Source: Dichomitus squalens LYAD-421 SS1
Lineage: Eukaryota > Basidiomycota > Agaricomycetes > Polyporales > Polyporaceae
Direction of reading: 5' to 3'
NCBI RefSeq assembly: GCF_000275845.1
Contig: NW_006766884.1
Coordinates: forward strand, 2,016,652-2,080,651
DNA length: 64,000 nt
Part shown: positions 61,780 to 64,000 of the stretch, piece after piece
Numbering within the stretch: the stretch's first letter is position 1
How the letters are laid out: each line of letters starts with the position of its first letter
Notes under the pieces: generated by a model
What the model was told of the DNA's origin: nothing
Database searches by the model: none
Seen by the model: the letters and a program-made list of their open reading frames with translations, nothing else
Program-made: the position numbers and the translations under genes

Positions 61780-62856
61780 TCATCGGGCCTTCGCCGTCGA
61801 GGATTGGGCCGTAGCGGTGACGGTTACCGTGGTGGTGCGGACGCTGTCGGTGGACTCCGCGGAGTAGCGGGGGTGCGGTTCTGCGTCGTGCGCAGCGTCG
61901 GCTGCAGGCAGCGGGTGGTTTGAGAGCAGCTTCTTCAACGACTCCCCGGAGACCTCTTCCTCCCACACCCCTCCCTCGTCCGATACATGCCGCCCTTCGT
62001 CGTCCTCGAAGAGATGTACCGCACCGACCCTCGGCGGAGCCGACCGTTTCTCCCTCCGCGACCTGCTCGCGGGCCGTCCCTCCTGCCGCTCTGCGCCGTC
62101 CGGTCCCGCTTGCCCTTCTTCCTTCTCCTGCACGCGCATATCCCGCATGGACAGGCTCCTCCAGAGCGTCTTCGTAGCGCCCTTCATCAGCCTCCCGAGC
62201 GCCACCAGCGGATCCTCCTGAGGCTCGCTCGGGGCACGCGAGCGGCGCCTGCGCGGGTACCCTTCCTCTCCTTCTCCCATCTCCCCATGCCCCTCCGAGG
62301 GGGACTGCACGTTTTCGCCATCGGGGCCGTAGGTGTCGACAGCGCCCTTGCCGCCCGCGATGCCGCTGCCGGGGCCGTACTGGTGGTAGGAGGGGTCGTC
62401 GGGGTCGACGCGGCCTTCGCGGAGCATACGGCGGTGCCGGAGGAGCCGCGAGCGCGCGGCGACGCCGAGCTGGTGGGACGGGTGCCGCTTGCGCTGCTCG
62501 GTCTGCGGGAGGGGCGCGAACGTAACGTTAGGGGAGGAGGACGCGGATGAGGTGGGGAAGTCTTGTGGGGGGGCGGAGCTGGAGCGGAGGATGCTGGGGC
62601 ACGGGCTGGGGGCCTTGCTCGAGGCGAGGGAGGTCGTCGAGGACTCGGAGACGGTGCTGTGGGAGGTGTCGAGCGAGGGGACGCTCGGGGCGGTGCTGGA
62701 TGTGGAGGCGCTGCCGTTGGACTCGAGCGAGCCTGAGGACCGTACGGTGTCCGCGAATACGGCCTGGACAATCGTGGTGAGGGAGGCGTCGGAGGCGTTG
62801 TCCGCGTCTGCGCTCGCTGGGTGCCCGACGGCGGTCATGGTCTGCGTCTGGGTCAT
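61780..62856 (-). CDS. Ser/Pro-rich protein of unknown function, 358 aa
   Basis: An intronless minus-strand frame. The chosen start is the ATG at 62856 (MTQTQTMTAVGHPA); the frame is open further upstream without a better ATG. The first 110 residues are Ser/Thr-rich and disordered. A conserved-looking core follows: SILRSSSAPPQDFP, NVTFAPLPQTEQRKR and HQLGVAARSRLLRHRRM. The C-terminal half is charged and low in complexity. The core resembles uncharacterised basidiomycete proteins I have no name for. Strong GC-rich codon use and one long frame support it as a gene. Confidence 0.68.
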   Translation of the reverse strand: MTQTQTMTAVGHPASADADNASDASLTTIVQAVFADTVRSSGSLESNGSASTSSTAPSVPSLDTSHSTVSESSTTSLASSKAPSPCPSILRSSSAPPQDFPTSSASSSPNVTFAPLPQTEQRKRHPSHQLGVAARSRLLRHRRMLREGRVDPDDPSYHQYGPGSGIAGGKGAVDTYGPDGENVQSPSEGHGEMGEGEEGYPRRRRSRAPSEPQEDPLVALGRLMKGATKTLWRSLSMRDMRVQEKEEGQAGPDGAERQEGRPASRSRREKRSAPPRVGAVHLFEDDEGRHVSDEGGVWEEEVSGESLKKLLSNHPLPAADAAHDAEPHPRYSAESTDSVRTTTVTVTATAQSSTAKAR

Positions 62857-63534
62857 TTGCAGCCTGCGTGAGATCGTCGGTCGTGGGTGACGAGCTGGAG
62901 CTTGTACAGATAAGAACGGCACGACAAGTACTAGGGCTTTAGAAGCAGGGGCAGGGTGCCAGCAATTGCACGGGTCGGGCGTGCGCGGAGTTTCAGGTGG
63001 TGGGGAGTGGATAAGGAATGGCTAAGTGGGCGATTGAAGGAGCGTAGAGCAGCGTTTGGACCTGCCCGGGTGCACGGAGACTGAGCGTCGACGCTGGGGT
63101 AGTCGTCTGACGAGACTTGCTCAAGCAACGTCGTCGGCGTCGTGAAGAGAGAAAATATTGATCTTCGTCGCAGCGACGCAGCCGACGCTTTCCTCTCCCC
63201 GCGTCTCGCCCTCAGGTACATTGGTTTACGTAAATACCCAAACACAGGCCAGTCGTCCTACGCTGCGCAGGTCACTTTGATCACATTCATTCACCGGACG
63301 TCCCACGCACGCCAACAGTAAGATCGGACACAATTCAGACTGTGAATTGCGGTCCGTTATCTTGGCATACTCTGATTCAATGGTGTACAATCGTAGAACG
63401 TTGCTGTGCATGCGGTAACAAAGGGGGAAGCGTGAACACGTACCAATCAGAACGTCTAAAACGGCTTCTTTGGCTGCAATGAGTCGTGCTAGTGCTTACT
63501 GGAGGATGTGCAGCGGCAATTGACAAACGTGGTA
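62857..63534. other. Promoter region up to the MITE
   Basis: 680 bp upstream of the Ser-rich gene. A 104-codon minus frame here ends before that gene and has no recognisable domain. It is probably 5' leader and promoter. Confidence 0.4.
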
Positions 63535-63956
63535 CTGGACGACTTTCCATAAGGATTTACGGCTCTACGGACGTCCGTAGATTTCTAGGCGGGGTTTGAA
63601 ACAGTCTGTGGATCTTGGGCGCTAAACAGGCGGCATGTTCTGCTCATCATCAGCACGTGACTGGAGTGGCTTATGTCATGTCTGTATTTGGCATGCAGTT
63701 CGCTTTGTCATGATGGCTCCTTCCTTTCTCGTGGTCACGGCACCGTATGCCGAGGTCTACGGACTGTCTACGGCCTGTTAGAGATTTAGAAAGGGGGGTC
63801 GGACCCCCCTCCTAGATTTTGACGTCCGTATCCTAAATTTCATCAGCGGAGTTCAGATCTGGTGTCGGCAACACTGCCCCTTGCCCCAAATCGATCTGTT
63901 TAGAGATTTACGGACGTTCCGTAGAGCCCGTAGATAGCTTATGGAAAGTCATCCAC
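63535..63956. mobile_element. MITE, 422 bp, with TA target-site duplication
   Basis: The two ends are imperfect inverted repeats of about 55 bp. The left end begins CTGGACGACTTTCCATAAG and continues through GGCTCTACGGACGTCCGTAG. The reverse complement of the right end begins GTGGATGACTTTCCATAAG and continues through GGGCTCTACGGAACGTCCGT. TA dinucleotides flank both ends (63533-63534 and 63957-63958), the usual Tc1/mariner target duplication. No transposase frame lies inside. The middle has a further strong hairpin (GGGGGGTCGGACCCCCC). It is a non-autonomous miniature element, probably moved by a mariner-type transposase elsewhere in the genome. Confidence 0.8.
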
Positions 63957-64000
63957 TATTGAACGATGGCGGATGAAGGCGGCGCGAAGTCGATTCGTCT

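Overview
The window looks like nuclear DNA of a filamentous basidiomycete, most likely an agaricomycete of the Polyporales type. The genes are GC-rich and cut by many 45-70 bp introns with GTRNGT donors and YAG acceptors. They include families expanded in Agaricomycetes: DUF6533 and DUF6535 membrane proteins, many F-box proteins and a DNVSD-type sesquiterpene synthase. I rebuilt the gene models by hand from reading frames and splice phases. Almost all are phase-consistent from start to stop; the exceptions are named in their entries.

Layout. 0-4 kb: a decayed 3' end of an F-box gene, an unrecognised 344-aa gene, and the intact F-box gene related to the relic (all minus). 4.3-5.5 kb: a TetX-like FAD monooxygenase. 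7-9.4 kb: the G-protein gamma subunit, divergent from a coiled-coil protein. 9.7-12.7 kb: a tRNA-like relic, a thioredoxin-fold protein, a ZCCHC8-like CCHC/PSP protein and a DUF7598-like membrane protein. 14.4-19.8 kb: a DUF6533 membrane protein, tRNA-Ser(AGA), a TMEM69-like DUF3429 mitochondrial protein and the Hsp90 co-chaperone AHA1. 20.9-27.5 kb: a 1,447-aa protein that joins a CCCH zinc finger to ankyrin and ClpB-type AAA+ domains, then a single-pass SH3 protein. 29.5-38 kb: septin Cdc10, an F-box-like LRR protein, an F-box/WD40 protein and a terpene synthase. 38.4-43 kb: a large SNF2 helicase. 43.4-47.7 kb: ATP synthase beta, divergent from amidophosphoribosyltransferase. 48-49.2 kb: a second F-box-like LRR gene. 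50-54 kb: two tandem membrane RING-H2 ligase paralogues. 54.4-62.9 kb: Pam17, an FBXO31-like F-box protein, a DUF6535 protein and a Ser-rich protein. 63.5-63.96 kb: a 422-bp MITE with TA target duplications.

Themes. Housekeeping genes (ATP2, ADE4, PAM17, CDC10, AHA1, Ggamma) are interleaved with fast-evolving ubiquitin-ligase adaptors: five F-box or F-box-like genes, one F-box relic and two RING-H2 genes. The terpene synthase stands alone, with no P450, transporter or regulator beside it. The most unusual items are the CCCH-ankyrin-AAA+ fusion, a retained AHA1 intron that would encode a tail anchor, the start codon of the ADE4 homologue split by an intron, and the terminal MITE.
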